A stretch of DNA of 64,000 nucleotides from Incurvaria masculella (Eukaryota; Arthropoda; Insecta; Lepidoptera; Incurvariidae). Of the stretch, positions 26,701 through 38,700 are shown in pieces. A program made the position numbers and the translations under genes. The stretch is taken from assembly GCA_946894095.1 (NCBI GenBank), contig OX335651.1, forward strand, positions 270,501 through 334,500. The letters are read 5' to 3'. How positions within the stretch are numbered: the stretch's first letter is position 1; every line of letters starts with the position of its first letter. A model generated the notes under the pieces. The model was given only the letters and a program-made list of their open reading frames with translations, was not told the DNA's origin and did not search any database.

Positions 26701-29700
26701 GGGATCGTCTTTATCTTCAGTTTTAAAAATTGATTTTAATTTATCTTTTAAAGATAGAGGCTTGCTTGTACGATTGTCCAATTTCGGCCGCTTGTCGAAA
26801 TAGGGCGAACAAAGCACTTGATCTTCCAAAGAATGGTTAAATTTCCTCTTGTTCCTAATATTGTGTCTCGCATTACTACTTGTGGACAAGTTAACTTTCC
26901 CAGGACTTACATTATATGACAAAGTTTCATCAGAATCACTGTCTAAAACAATTAAACTCTCCTGAGTTTTGTTAAATTGGTTTTTACAAATTGAATTAGA
27001 CTGACTTGAGTTTCTTTTTTGTGTAAATAATATTGGTGATGGAATTCGGCTGTGGATACTTTCCATGGTAGCATCTCGTTGGCTAGTTCTTTTGACAGTG
27101 GACTGGCTGCTGCCTAAAGCTCTACTGAGGTCTGCTTGTGTAAACAATATTGGTGAAGTACTTCTGTTGTTTAGCTCAGAAATTTCAGCAGCTTGTATGG
27201 CATCTGGTCTGTGATCATCTGGCATTTTAAATGAATTGTTTGAAGTGAACTTAACACATGAATCATCATTAGGTTTATTAATCATGTCTATGAGTTGTGT
27301 AATGGTGAAAAGGCTCTTTGATCCAATTGTGTCATTACATTGAGAAGAAGCATTTTCTCCAAGTTCACTCCGTAATGCTTTATCCTGAGTAGTTGGCCCC
27401 GTATCGTCATCAAGATCAATAACTTTGGTATGTTGCACAATTGTTTGACCAAAGAGATCTTTCGGTTTCAAACTTAACGATTTCCGAAGAGGTTCATTGT
27501 CAAGTGGAGTGGAACACTTAGCTGAATTAATTCTATTCAGGCACAGCCGATTCTTCTGTGAGCAAAGTATGGGAGAGCAAACAATCGTTTTGTTAATCAC
27601 ACCAGTGCCCACTAGCAAGGATGGGCTCGGTGGACGATGGCTAACTTCACAAGTGCTGAGAAGAGGGTCCTCGGTAAATGTTTTACTGTCTTGAACTCTG
27701 GTATTTCCAATCTGATTTGAATTATGGGCATTACTTTTTGGTATTGCATTATTAACAATCTTAACATCTTCATCACTGGATTCAGCAAATATATCGTCAA
27801 TACTGTCCAAACCGAAAAAGCAAAGTGCTCCCTTCTTGTCTTCGTTGATTTTGCCTTTACTTTTATCAATATTAGTCTGCTCACCAGGACTTGAGTCACC
27901 TGAATCCGCAAATAAATCATCAATGTTTCCAATGTCAAAGTTAGCTTTACTGATATTATGAGCATCGACATCCCTGCTTTCCTCCACATCACTTCCCTCA
28001 AAGTCAAAATCAAATTCTAATTCAAAATTAGTTGTTGCATTAACAATGCTGCTACTTAGGTTGGGTTCATTTGAAACATCTGTTTTTTCTATTGTTACTT
28101 TCTCAGGGAACAATTTATTGTTCAAAGCTAATTCATCGAAGAATAAATCCTGACTAGACTCTTTAATTTGGCTGTAATCTGGAGTCTTGCAACCAGCTTT
28201 TTCAATTGTTTCTATGTCAATGCTGTCCAGGAGGTTAATATTCGGCAATTTAAGATTATTCAATATAGATATTGGTGGTTCTACATTATTTTTATTTTCG
28301 GATTGACATTTTTGAAGCAGACCACACTCGAAAAAGTGTTCACAAGTTTGGCATTTCGTTGTTGTAGTCTCATCCTGTACACACAAATCAACCATGAGGT
28401 CTATCAGAGAGGTTGGAAGGCTTCCGACGATCTCCGCGCCCATCTCATTTACAAGCTTGGTGTACTCCTTTGTGGATTTCTTAGTGGTACTAAATAGGGC
28501 TCGGATGTCGCCGCCTTGCCTCGGGGGTTCGTTAGGTTTGGTTTTCTTCTTAGGTGGCGCCATCTTCTTTTTAGGTTTCAGGGAAGGCAGTATGAGGGCT
28601 TGTGTGCTCATCATTTGCGTGTTGATAACTAGAATAGAACAAATAATAAATCTAAGATATAGTATCTAGTTGATATAAAATTCATATACAAAAAAACATA
28701 GGAGGAAGCACTGTTATAATTAATGTTCAAGTAATTTTTTTTGCATTAGTTATTTTTTTGTGTTGCTTAATGTGATTAGCCAGTCTATTTCCGAAATTTT
28801 TGGTGGTCATTGAATAATGAAATTCTTGGGAAATACGTTCCATGTATCTACTACTTGATTCATTATGATTATAAAATATACATCTTACTTGGGTTCTGAT
28901 GGGAAGGTGACAGTTGAAAACGCTTCTCATCGGCATACTGTAGTACGTGGGCGAGTGTGTCCGTATCGGACGAGTGGCCCACTCGGACTGTATTCTGGGC
29001 AGTCCTCTGCCACTCCAGCCACTCTGATAGTTTTAATTTAGCCTTCCTGTGTTCATTTAAGTTGGATTTAAATTCATCTGAAACAATAATTTATTGTGAT
29101 GAAGCAACATGTCTGGACACGTAAGTTACATTTATTTGTATCTGCGATCAGAACCTCACGCTTCATGCTTTTGTGATATTATCTTTATTATTTGCAAGTG
29201 AGGTTCCATAATGACATCTACATCGAAGCATTGTGTACACATTTTTGGCCTGGACATTCGTCTGCAGCAGGCTATTGAGGCTTAAAATGATGTTATTTTT
29301 TTTAATGTAACCTGACATAGATGGCTAATACATTAAGATATTAGCCCAATATACCACATTCCCGAAGGAATTAGGTGCCATGCCAGTACCTTCCCTTTAT
29401 GAGTACGGCTACATTGAACTGGATGGATAACACAGACCATCTTTTCATTAAATGCGATGGTACCAACACGGGCGGCCTTAAACCCTAGTACGTGAGGAAG
29501 AGGACCTACAGTTTTACTTGGATTCCGAACCATGAAGCAGCTCGCATCCGTGACGAAATGCACATATCCAAATCAGAAAGACAAAATGGTGCAGTGGTGC
29601 TGCAGAAAGACAAATTGGTGGACAAAGTGGTGCAAGTGGTGTATGACCCTTCGTCTAAGACTCCCAGCTATTAACCCAACCTCCTGCGAAACACTTAACT

Positions 29701-32700
29701 GCAGGAGCAAGCCCAAAACCCAAGAAGGGAGACCCACCCAAGCTGCAGCACCACAGCTCCGCGGGCGCTGCGAGGTGGTGTGCGCGGGGCAGGCCCGCGG
29801 GGAACTCCGCCTTGAACTCTTCGCGTGTGATGTGCGCCGCGGCGGCGGGGGTGGGGGCGGGCGCGGGCGCAGGGGAGGAGCGCTCCCCCAGCATGCTGCG
29901 CAGGTCCCGTTGATCCTGCTCCATTACCAGATGTAAATGAGTTATTCACCATTTACTGTGTGCACTACACATGCAATTTTTTGCTGTAGTCGGAAGACAA
30001 ACAGACACAAGACAGAACAGAAAAATAGTAAAATCCCTTCCCACTCTCGAGGGAATTGTGGCACACTCAAAGTGAACCATGTATGAATAGTTAGACGTAG
30101 ACGCTGAAATGAACATTAAACTTTAAAATTCTTTAACATTATGGGATCTCTTACCAAAGTTAAAATTAATTTCACTATTTGTTTTATGTCAAACATATGG
30201 CGTAAGAGGTACTCGACGATGCCCATGGGCTTTCGAACTTACGGCTGCTGCGAAAACCATACCGGCTGGCCGTCCTCGTCCCCAGTTGTACATTGGGGTA
30301 AATACCTCGGCAGAGAGTGCATTCCATAGTTCACCAAAGTCTATGGATGTTGGATCTAGAATAGGTTAATTCTTTTAAATGACAGTTGACAACTTTTAAG
30401 GAGTTTTAAAAAAGTAGCTGCTATACCCTGAAAGCTGTCAAAGTGATGGACAGGTCTAGTGTAAGCATAGTGTACACATTCTGGAATATTCTTTCAAAGT
30501 GTTCTTAACAGCACTAACGGGTTTCTTGCGCACGTCCTCGTCGGGTTTGGCCGCTGTGATGTACATTTTGGTGCAGGCGGGCGTGACGTCACGCGGCAAC
30601 ATGCGCGGGTTGGCGGCGAACAGCGCGCGCTGCACCTCCGCCGAGCGCAGCACGCGCTGGTTCAGGTTGTCCCGCTGCCGCATGCACTCCTGCAGGGTCT
30701 GCACACGCACACCGACCATTATTAACATTTGCTTTCCACAATCTACATCTCTCTTTGCTTGATGCGAAGCCAAGAGGCCTTCTTTGTGTTCAAGAGCACA
30801 TTTCGCGAAATATTAAAGTAAATGCCATTTTGTAGTAAAACAGTGTCATGTCTCTGCAAAAAAAACCGAATTAATCACCAAATCACACAATTCATTAAAA
30901 AATACTAGAACAAAAGTGGACCAAGATTTGAAGCTTGATTGATCACAGCAGATAACGTAAACCAGTTATTCCGTTTACGCTGACAAACGGGGTACGCTCT
31001 ATAAGAAAACTTCAAACCAGCCTGTTAGGCTTTAAAAATGCGCTTGACAAACACCTAAAAACACTAAACTAAAGTAACCGTAACAAAGCACCAGCGAACT
31101 CAGACATGAAAAGATCAGCTAAGGCTGCTCGTTCATTAAATAAATTAATTAATTAAATAAAAATAATATATTATGGATTCCAAATACAGTGTAATATCAC
31201 TAATCCGGCACTATTAAAAACCGGAGGGTGCCGGATTATTGAAATGTTCGGATTACTGGATTGTAGTGAAAAAGTAGGTAATAAATAAAATAAAGCATTT
31301 CATAGAGGGAATAAATGTATTCATTTATTTATTTGATGAACGAGCAGCCTAAGCTGATGTGTTCATGTCTGGGTTCACTGGTGCTTTGTTATAACGGTTA
31401 CTTTGGTTTAGTGTTTTTAGGTGTTTGTCAAGCCTGTTTTTAAAAGAATTGGTGGTGGGTGCTTCAACGACATCTTCTGGCAGCTTGTTCCACATTTCCA
31501 CTGCTCTATTCGACAGGAAGTGTTGTCTCGGGTTTGTTGAGCTGACAGTGGCATTGAGCTTTAGGCTATGACCACGGAGATTACTATTTGTGCTTCTAGT
31601 GAAGAGGTTCTGCAGTTCTGGATAGTCGTAATAATCATTGAGAATCTTGTATGTTTCTATGAGGTCGCACCTTTCTCTACGTTGTTCCAAGGTTGTCAGC
31701 TTGAGCACTTTTAGTCTTTCTTCGTATGGTTTCTTCTTCAGTACTTTTGGTATCTTGGTCGCTCTTCTCTGAACTTCTAGGAGAGTAATATCTTTGACGA
31801 AGTAGGGATTCCACATTTGGAATCCATATTTCAGGAGTGGTCTAATGTGAGATTTGTATATTTAGGTTCTGAAATGATTTCCGTATGACGTAGAGTAGGG
31901 CATTTGCACGTTTAACTATAGTCTCTATATGATTTGCCCATTTTAGGTCTTCTGAGATAGTTATTCCAAGATGCTTCTGAGTCTGTGTAGGGACTATTAT
32001 GTCTGTTCCGATTTTGTACAGGAGTCTTGTGTTGTTCTTCCCTATATGCAGCACTGTGCATTTCGAAGGGTTGGTTCGTATAAGCCAGTGATGGGTCCAT
32101 TCCAATATTCTGTCCAGGTCATCTCTGAGTGTCCTACTGCTCACAATGGGGTTGGCGATGAGTTTGGCGTCGTCGGCGAATAGGCTTGACATGGTTTGGG
32201 TAATAGCACTGATATCGGAGATGTAGAGACCAAAAAGAGTCAGTGCCAGAACTGATCCTTGGGGAACGCCGCTTAAAATGTCTCTCACTCCCGAAAGGCA
32301 ATCACCCACTCTCACTTGGCATGTTCTGCCGACCAAGTAGTTTTCTCTCATGTATGTAATGTATTAAATAAACATGTAGGTACATATGTAATTAACTAGT
32401 TTTAAAATAATCCTTAATTAAGGTCTGCTTTTGTGCAACTTGTGTCCGTAAATACGTTAGTAGGTGCACATGATAAGTTTTGAGGTTAGACTGCTAGTTG
32501 ACGACGCAGCGACTGAAGCGCACAGGTATGGAGGGGCGAGGGAGGACGTGGGCGGAGGGTGCCGAATTATTGGACGTGCCGATCTGTCGAAGTGCCGGAT
32601 TAGTGAGATTACACTGATATATCCACCATAATACCACAGTTAATATTATCAAAAAATGTATCGAAGTGTGTGGTGAATTCTAACGTCAGCACCAGAATGT

Positions 32701-35700
32701 CTGATACATTTAAGTGATGTTTGGATGGGTAGGATCGGTTTGTTGGGAGAGGGAACGTACGAGTGACCTGATGCTCGCGTCCCTCGGTGACGAGGATGTA
32801 GACGGTGCCGCCGCGCTCGCGGCCCGTGCGCCCGCAGCGCTGCACCAGGCGGACGGGCGAGCGCGTCGCCACGTCGAAGCACACGATGAGGTCGACGCTG
32901 CCCACGTCGAGGCCCTCCTCGGCCACGCACGTCGCCACCAGCGCGTTGCAGGCGCCATCGCGGAATGCGCGCATCACTCGCAGCTGCGCGCGCTGCGACA
33001 CCGCCGCCGCGCCCTCCCGCCCTGCACATTCACCTTTGTTTTTGGGAGAACTACAGTTGCACGTGGATGTCGAACTATGGCCAGCTTCAATAATGGAGAC
33101 AGTTCCCCATCAGTTTCAGCTTCTTTATTTCCTCCATTAGATGTGTATTACACACTCTGATTTGTCTTTCTTTTCCTATCGGTTCGATTACTTCTGGCGA
33201 AGAACAGCCGACAAGAAATTTCGCCAACTTGGTCATTGTATTTTTTTTTTTCATTTATACTTACAAATTAGTTTACAGTGATTGATTACTACTGCTCAGA
33301 AAGAACATTATAATAAGAACATCATATACATTGGTGAAGAGCAAACCATTATGACAACTTGTTCTAAATTAATATGAATTATGATCTAAATTATTCAGGT
33401 GTAAAGAGCCATCCAAAACCCGACCTCGACCAGGGTTTCTACGCCTCGATTATCGAACTGCAATGCTTCGTGCCACCGGGCTACAGATGCTGATGATAGT
33501 GCATTATCTAACAGAGTGCTTACCGTGAAGGTAATCATAGTGAGCAGGTATTGGGTCCTACTTACTATGTGAGTCTCTAGCAACACAGCAATAGGCACAC
33601 CCTTCTTAGTCAGGATTCAGAAGCAAAGACATTCTAAATTAATTTGAATCAATAAGGCAGCTAGCCTGGGGTACACAGCCCCACTCGGAACAATACAGAA
33701 AGTATTGTCCTCCAGGCTAAAAAGCAGGCTATGCCTCTCTCTGGTCAATTGACAATATCTAAAAAATTACATTGATCAAGTGCTCCGCTGCTGTCTGCAA
33801 TATGGATAACTAACAGACCATTTGCATTTATAATATTAATATAATTCTAGGAATTTCATTTATCCCACAATCCCTAGGGCGGTTCGCAGTCAGATAATGG
33901 AGGATTTTGTCATGTTACAGCAAGACAAAACTGCATTCCGAAATGCATATATTTTGGAGAATTCACAATGTACGCGTACAATAACGTTCCGAATTACTAA
34001 TATTCACTCCCATGAACGTCATTTAGACATAAGGGACGTGACTGTAGACCGCACACAGATCGTACAAAGCGCGCATGGCTGAGAGCATGTGCGCCGTGTA
34101 CGCTGTCAGATGGCTGTCATCGAGCTGTCATTAAGGCTCCGTATGGAGCTAGACAAATTCCCGATTTCCCCCCCACCGCTCCGCTAGACGCCGAAGCAGC
34201 AGTGGCGCCGTAAACCTTAGGACAAAACTGAATTGATAGAGCGACACCTATACGCCGTCGCTGGAACTTCGTGAAAGTTGTATCGATCCCGCGGCAAGTC
34301 GTCAATAATCATACAACCAATCACAAGGCTCGAGATCACCCGCCATATTATTCACATTGCTGCTAGAAAACAGCCACCATTTCGTCAGCTCTCTACTTCA
34401 TGAAAGGATTTACTATTTTCACATTGATCGTCAGTAGCTGGTTGGTGTAGCGCGTGAGACGTCTTATCTACAGTTATTGTTCGATGGTTCGAATCCTGTA
34501 GGTTACAATTTTTTTTTTCTGTTTTTTTTACTTTTTATTGTTAATGGTGTATAGTATATAATTATAGCGTGGGTTAGACTTAATTGATTTACACATATAA
34601 AAAAATATTACATAATAATAGGTTTTGGTAAAAGTTTTTACCTGAGAAACAATTTTAAAAAGTATAAACGTCATTTGATACAATAAAAAGTAAAATAACA
34701 CTTTTAAAAAGGATAAACGTGAGTCGATGGAGAAATAATTTCCATACAACGAGCGCGCAAAAAATGACGCCACGCGACTTACAACATTATATCGCCGTTC
34801 ATAGCGCCGTAGCGCAGTGATGAAAACGGAGAAAAATCTAATTTTTTGTCTCCCAAATTGATAGGTAAATTGATAAAAATAAGAATTATTTTTCAATAAA
34901 CCTGATGGTCGTTACGTCATTCTTCATTAGTAGTGAGAGCCGAAACAAAGGCCAAATTCCTCCCGCGGCACAAGAAGGTACCTACGTCGCTTATTCCAAG
35001 GAATGTGACAAGTAGTGTCGACACTTTTTAGGGTTCCGTACCCAAAGGGTGAAAACGGAACCCTATTACTAAGCCTCTGCTCTCCGTCCGCCCGTCCGTC
35101 CGTCCATCCGTCTGTCCGTCCGTCTGTCCGTCCGTCCGTCCGTCCGTCCGTCCGTCCGTCCGTCCGTCCGTCCGTCCGTCCGTCCGTCACAGGGCTCTAT
35201 CTCATGAACCGTAATAGGTAGGCAGCTGAAATTTTCACAGAGTGTGTATTTATTTTACCGCTATAACAACAAATAGGTAAATTAAAAAAATATATAAAAA
35301 TTAAAGGGGGGCCCATACAAAAGAAACGTGATTTTTGGTGTTGATGGTACGGAACCCTTCGTGTGCGAGTCCGACTCGCACTTGGCCCGTTTTTTTAGTT
35401 CAATTTGCTCTCCTGTGGTCGCCTGGTACGCAGTATCCTCTATTTAGCTGCTATTTGCCGCGGCAGCGAGTGCCGCGTCTTTTGTCGTTTGAACATCATT
35501 TTTTTTGACGTTGCCAACGGTGTCGTCGTTGTTCGTCGTTGTTGATGTCAAAAACGGAACCCTATTACTGCGTGCAATTGTATTCGGTGCGGTGCGTACC
35601 TAGTTATGCGCTGCTCGTCGATTGTGCGCGGCGCCTACAATTGCGTGAGGTCGCGTATGCGCGCTCGTCGATTGTATCTCGTTCACTCGCGTCAGTCGCG

Positions 35701-38700
35701 CGGTCGCGCCGCGCCGAAGTGTCTTATAATATTTGGACGCTCGTCCGCTCCGCTGTAGCGCCACAGAGCAGCGTGAATCGAATAACGGGAACAATCGAAT
35801 AATTCGATTGTTTTTATTCGCAATCGCCTATAGCTAGTCTACGACCAGTGTTTCCAATGATATAACGAAAACTAATTTTGACATGACAGACAGGTAGATC
35901 AGGTCGGGGCGTTTATTTTGAGTGGTCGCATGATGGGTCTAAGACCAGTGTTTCCCATGATATAACGAAAACAAATTTTGATATGACAGGAAGTTAGACC
36001 AGGTCGGGGCGTTTATTTTGAGTGGTCGCATGATGGGCCTACGACCAGTGTTTCCCATGATATAACGAAAACTAATTTTGACATGACAGACAGGTAGATC
36101 AGGTCGGGACGTTTATTTTGAGTGGTCGCATGATGGGTCTAAGACCAGTGTTTCCCATGATATAACGAAAACAAAATTTGACATGACAAACAGGTAGATC
36201 AGGTCGGGGCGTTTATTTTGAGTGGTCGCATGATGGGTCTAAGACCAGTGTTTCCCATGATATAACAAAAAACAATTTTGACATGACAGACGGGTAGATC
36301 AGGTCGGGGCGTTTATTTTGAGTGGTCGCATGATGGGTCTACGACCAGTGTTTCCCATGATATAACGAAAACAAATTTCGACATGACAGACGGGTAGATC
36401 AGGTCGGGACGTTTACTTTGAGTGGTCGCATCATGGGTCTACGACCAGTGTTTCCCATGATATAACGAAAACAAATTTTGACATGACAAACTGGTAGATC
36501 AGGTCGGGGCGTTTATTTTGAGTGGTCGCATGATGGGTCTAAGACCAGTGTTTCCCATGATATAACAAAAAACAATTTTGACATGACAGACGGGTAGATC
36601 AGGTCGGGGCGTTTATTTTGAGTGGTCGCATGATGGGTCTAAGACCAGTGTTTCCCATGATATAACGAAAACAAATTTTGACATGACAAACAGGTAGATC
36701 AGGTCGGGGCGTTTATTTTGAGTGGTCGCATGATGGGTCTAAGACCAGTGTTTCCCATGATATAACAAAAAACAATTTTGACATGACAGACGGGTAGATC
36801 AGGTCGGGGCGTTTATTTTGAGTGATCGCATGATGGGTCTACGACCAGTGTTTCCCATGATATAACGAAAACAAATTTCGACATGACAGACGGGTAGATC
36901 AGGTCGGGACGTTTACTTTGAGTGGTCGCATCATGGGTCTACGACCAGTGTTTCCCAAGATATAACGAAAACTAATTTTGACATGACAGACAGGTAGATC
37001 AGGTCGGGGCGTTTATTTTGAGTGGTCGCATGATGGGTCTACTACCAGTGTTTCCCATGATATAACGAAAAAAAATTTTGACATGACAGGAAGTTAGATC
37101 AGGTCGGGGCGTTTATTTTGAGTGGTCGCATGATGGGTCTGCGACCAGTGTTTCCCATGATATAACGAAAACTAATTTTGACATGACAGACAGGTAGATC
37201 AGGTCGGGGCGTTTATTTTGAGTGGTCGCATGATGGGACTACGACCAGTGTTTCCCATGATGTAACGAAAACGAATTTTGACATGACAGACAGGTAGATC
37301 AGGTCGGGGCGTTTATTTTGAGTGGTCGCATGATGGGTCTAAGGCCAGTGTTTCCCATGATATAACAAAAAACAATTTTGACATGACAGACGGGTAGATC
37401 AGGTCGGGACGTTTAATTTGAGTGGTCGCATGATGGGTCTACGACCAGTGTTTCCCAAGCTATAACGAAAACAAATTTTGACATGACAGACAGGTAGATC
37501 AGGTCCGGGCGTTTATTTTGAGTGGTCGCATGATGGGTCTACGACCAGTGTTTCCCATGATATAACGAAAACAAATTTTGACATGACTGGAAGTTAGACC
37601 AGGTCGGGGCGTTTATTTTGAGTGGTCGCATGATGGGTCTACGACCAGTGTTTCCCATGATATAACGAAAACTAATTTTGACATGACAGACGGGTAGATC
37701 AGGTCGGGACGTTTAATTTGAGTGGTCGCATGATGGGTCTACGACCAGTGTTTCCCAAGCTATAACGAAAACAAATTTTGACATGACAGACAGGTAGATC
37801 AGGTCCGGGCGTTTATTTTGAGTGGTCGCATGATGGGTCTACGACCAGTGTTTCCCATGATATAACGAAAACAAATTTTGACATGACTGGAAGTTAGACC
37901 AGGTCGGGGCGTTTATTTTGAGTGGTCGCATGATGGGTCTACGACCAGTGTTTCCCATGATATAACGAAAACTAATTTTGACATGACAGACAGGTAGATC
38001 AGGTCGGGGCGTTTATTTTGAGTGGTCGCATGATGGGTCTACGACAAATGTTTCCCCAGATATAGCGAAAACATATTTGGTCATGACATGACATGTACAA
38101 CACATGAAATTGAACTGAACCGTTCCTCCGAGAAATATTGGAGTTTCTTTTCGTCATAGAATATGTCAAAAACTAGCGGTCGAAGCCCGACTTCTACCCA
38201 CCCTAACTATTCAATGAAATAAATATTATAATTATCACATTTTCTGAAAAAAAAAACCGGCCAAGTGGTATTCGGACTCGCACACGCAGGGTTCCGTACC
38301 ATTGTACAAGTATTAACACAAAAATAACGTTTTTTGTGTTAAAAACCCCATTTAATTTTTATTATTATTTTATTTTAGCTATTTGTTGTTATAGCGGTAA
38401 AATAAATACACACTCCGTGAACATTTCAGCTGCCTACCTAAGGCCCTGTGACAGACGGACGGACGGACGGACAGCGGAGGCTTAGTAATAGGGTTTCGTT
38501 TTCACCCTTTGGGTACGGTACCCTAAAAACGAACCAACAAAACAAAACTTATTATTTATGTTATTTATTCTTTTCACGGAGTTTTCCTTCTGTTCATGTT
38601 ATTAATTATTCTGTGCCGCCGACAAAAACTACAAAAATCCGCCCGCCGAGCTATCTGCCAAGGTCATGTGACTTGTCCTGTTGCGACCGCAATGGACGTA

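Noticed and set aside
26209..28614. 801-codon minus-strand ORF as a separate intronless gene
   Set aside because: It continues in phase from the preceding Fancm exon and its product is followed by the conserved FANCM C-terminal exons; it is the large Fancm exon.
34430..34520. Functional tRNA gene
   Set aside because: The B box is good but the T stem and acceptor stem do not pair, and no complete cloverleaf can be drawn; it fits a SINE head.
34927..35221. ORFs reading TDGRTDGR or PSVRPSVR repeats
   Set aside because: Translations of the GTCC microsatellite within dispersed element A; not genes.
35841..38085. CRISPR-like array
   Set aside because: The whole 100-bp unit is repeated with no unique spacers, and the context is a eukaryotic intron; it is a satellite.
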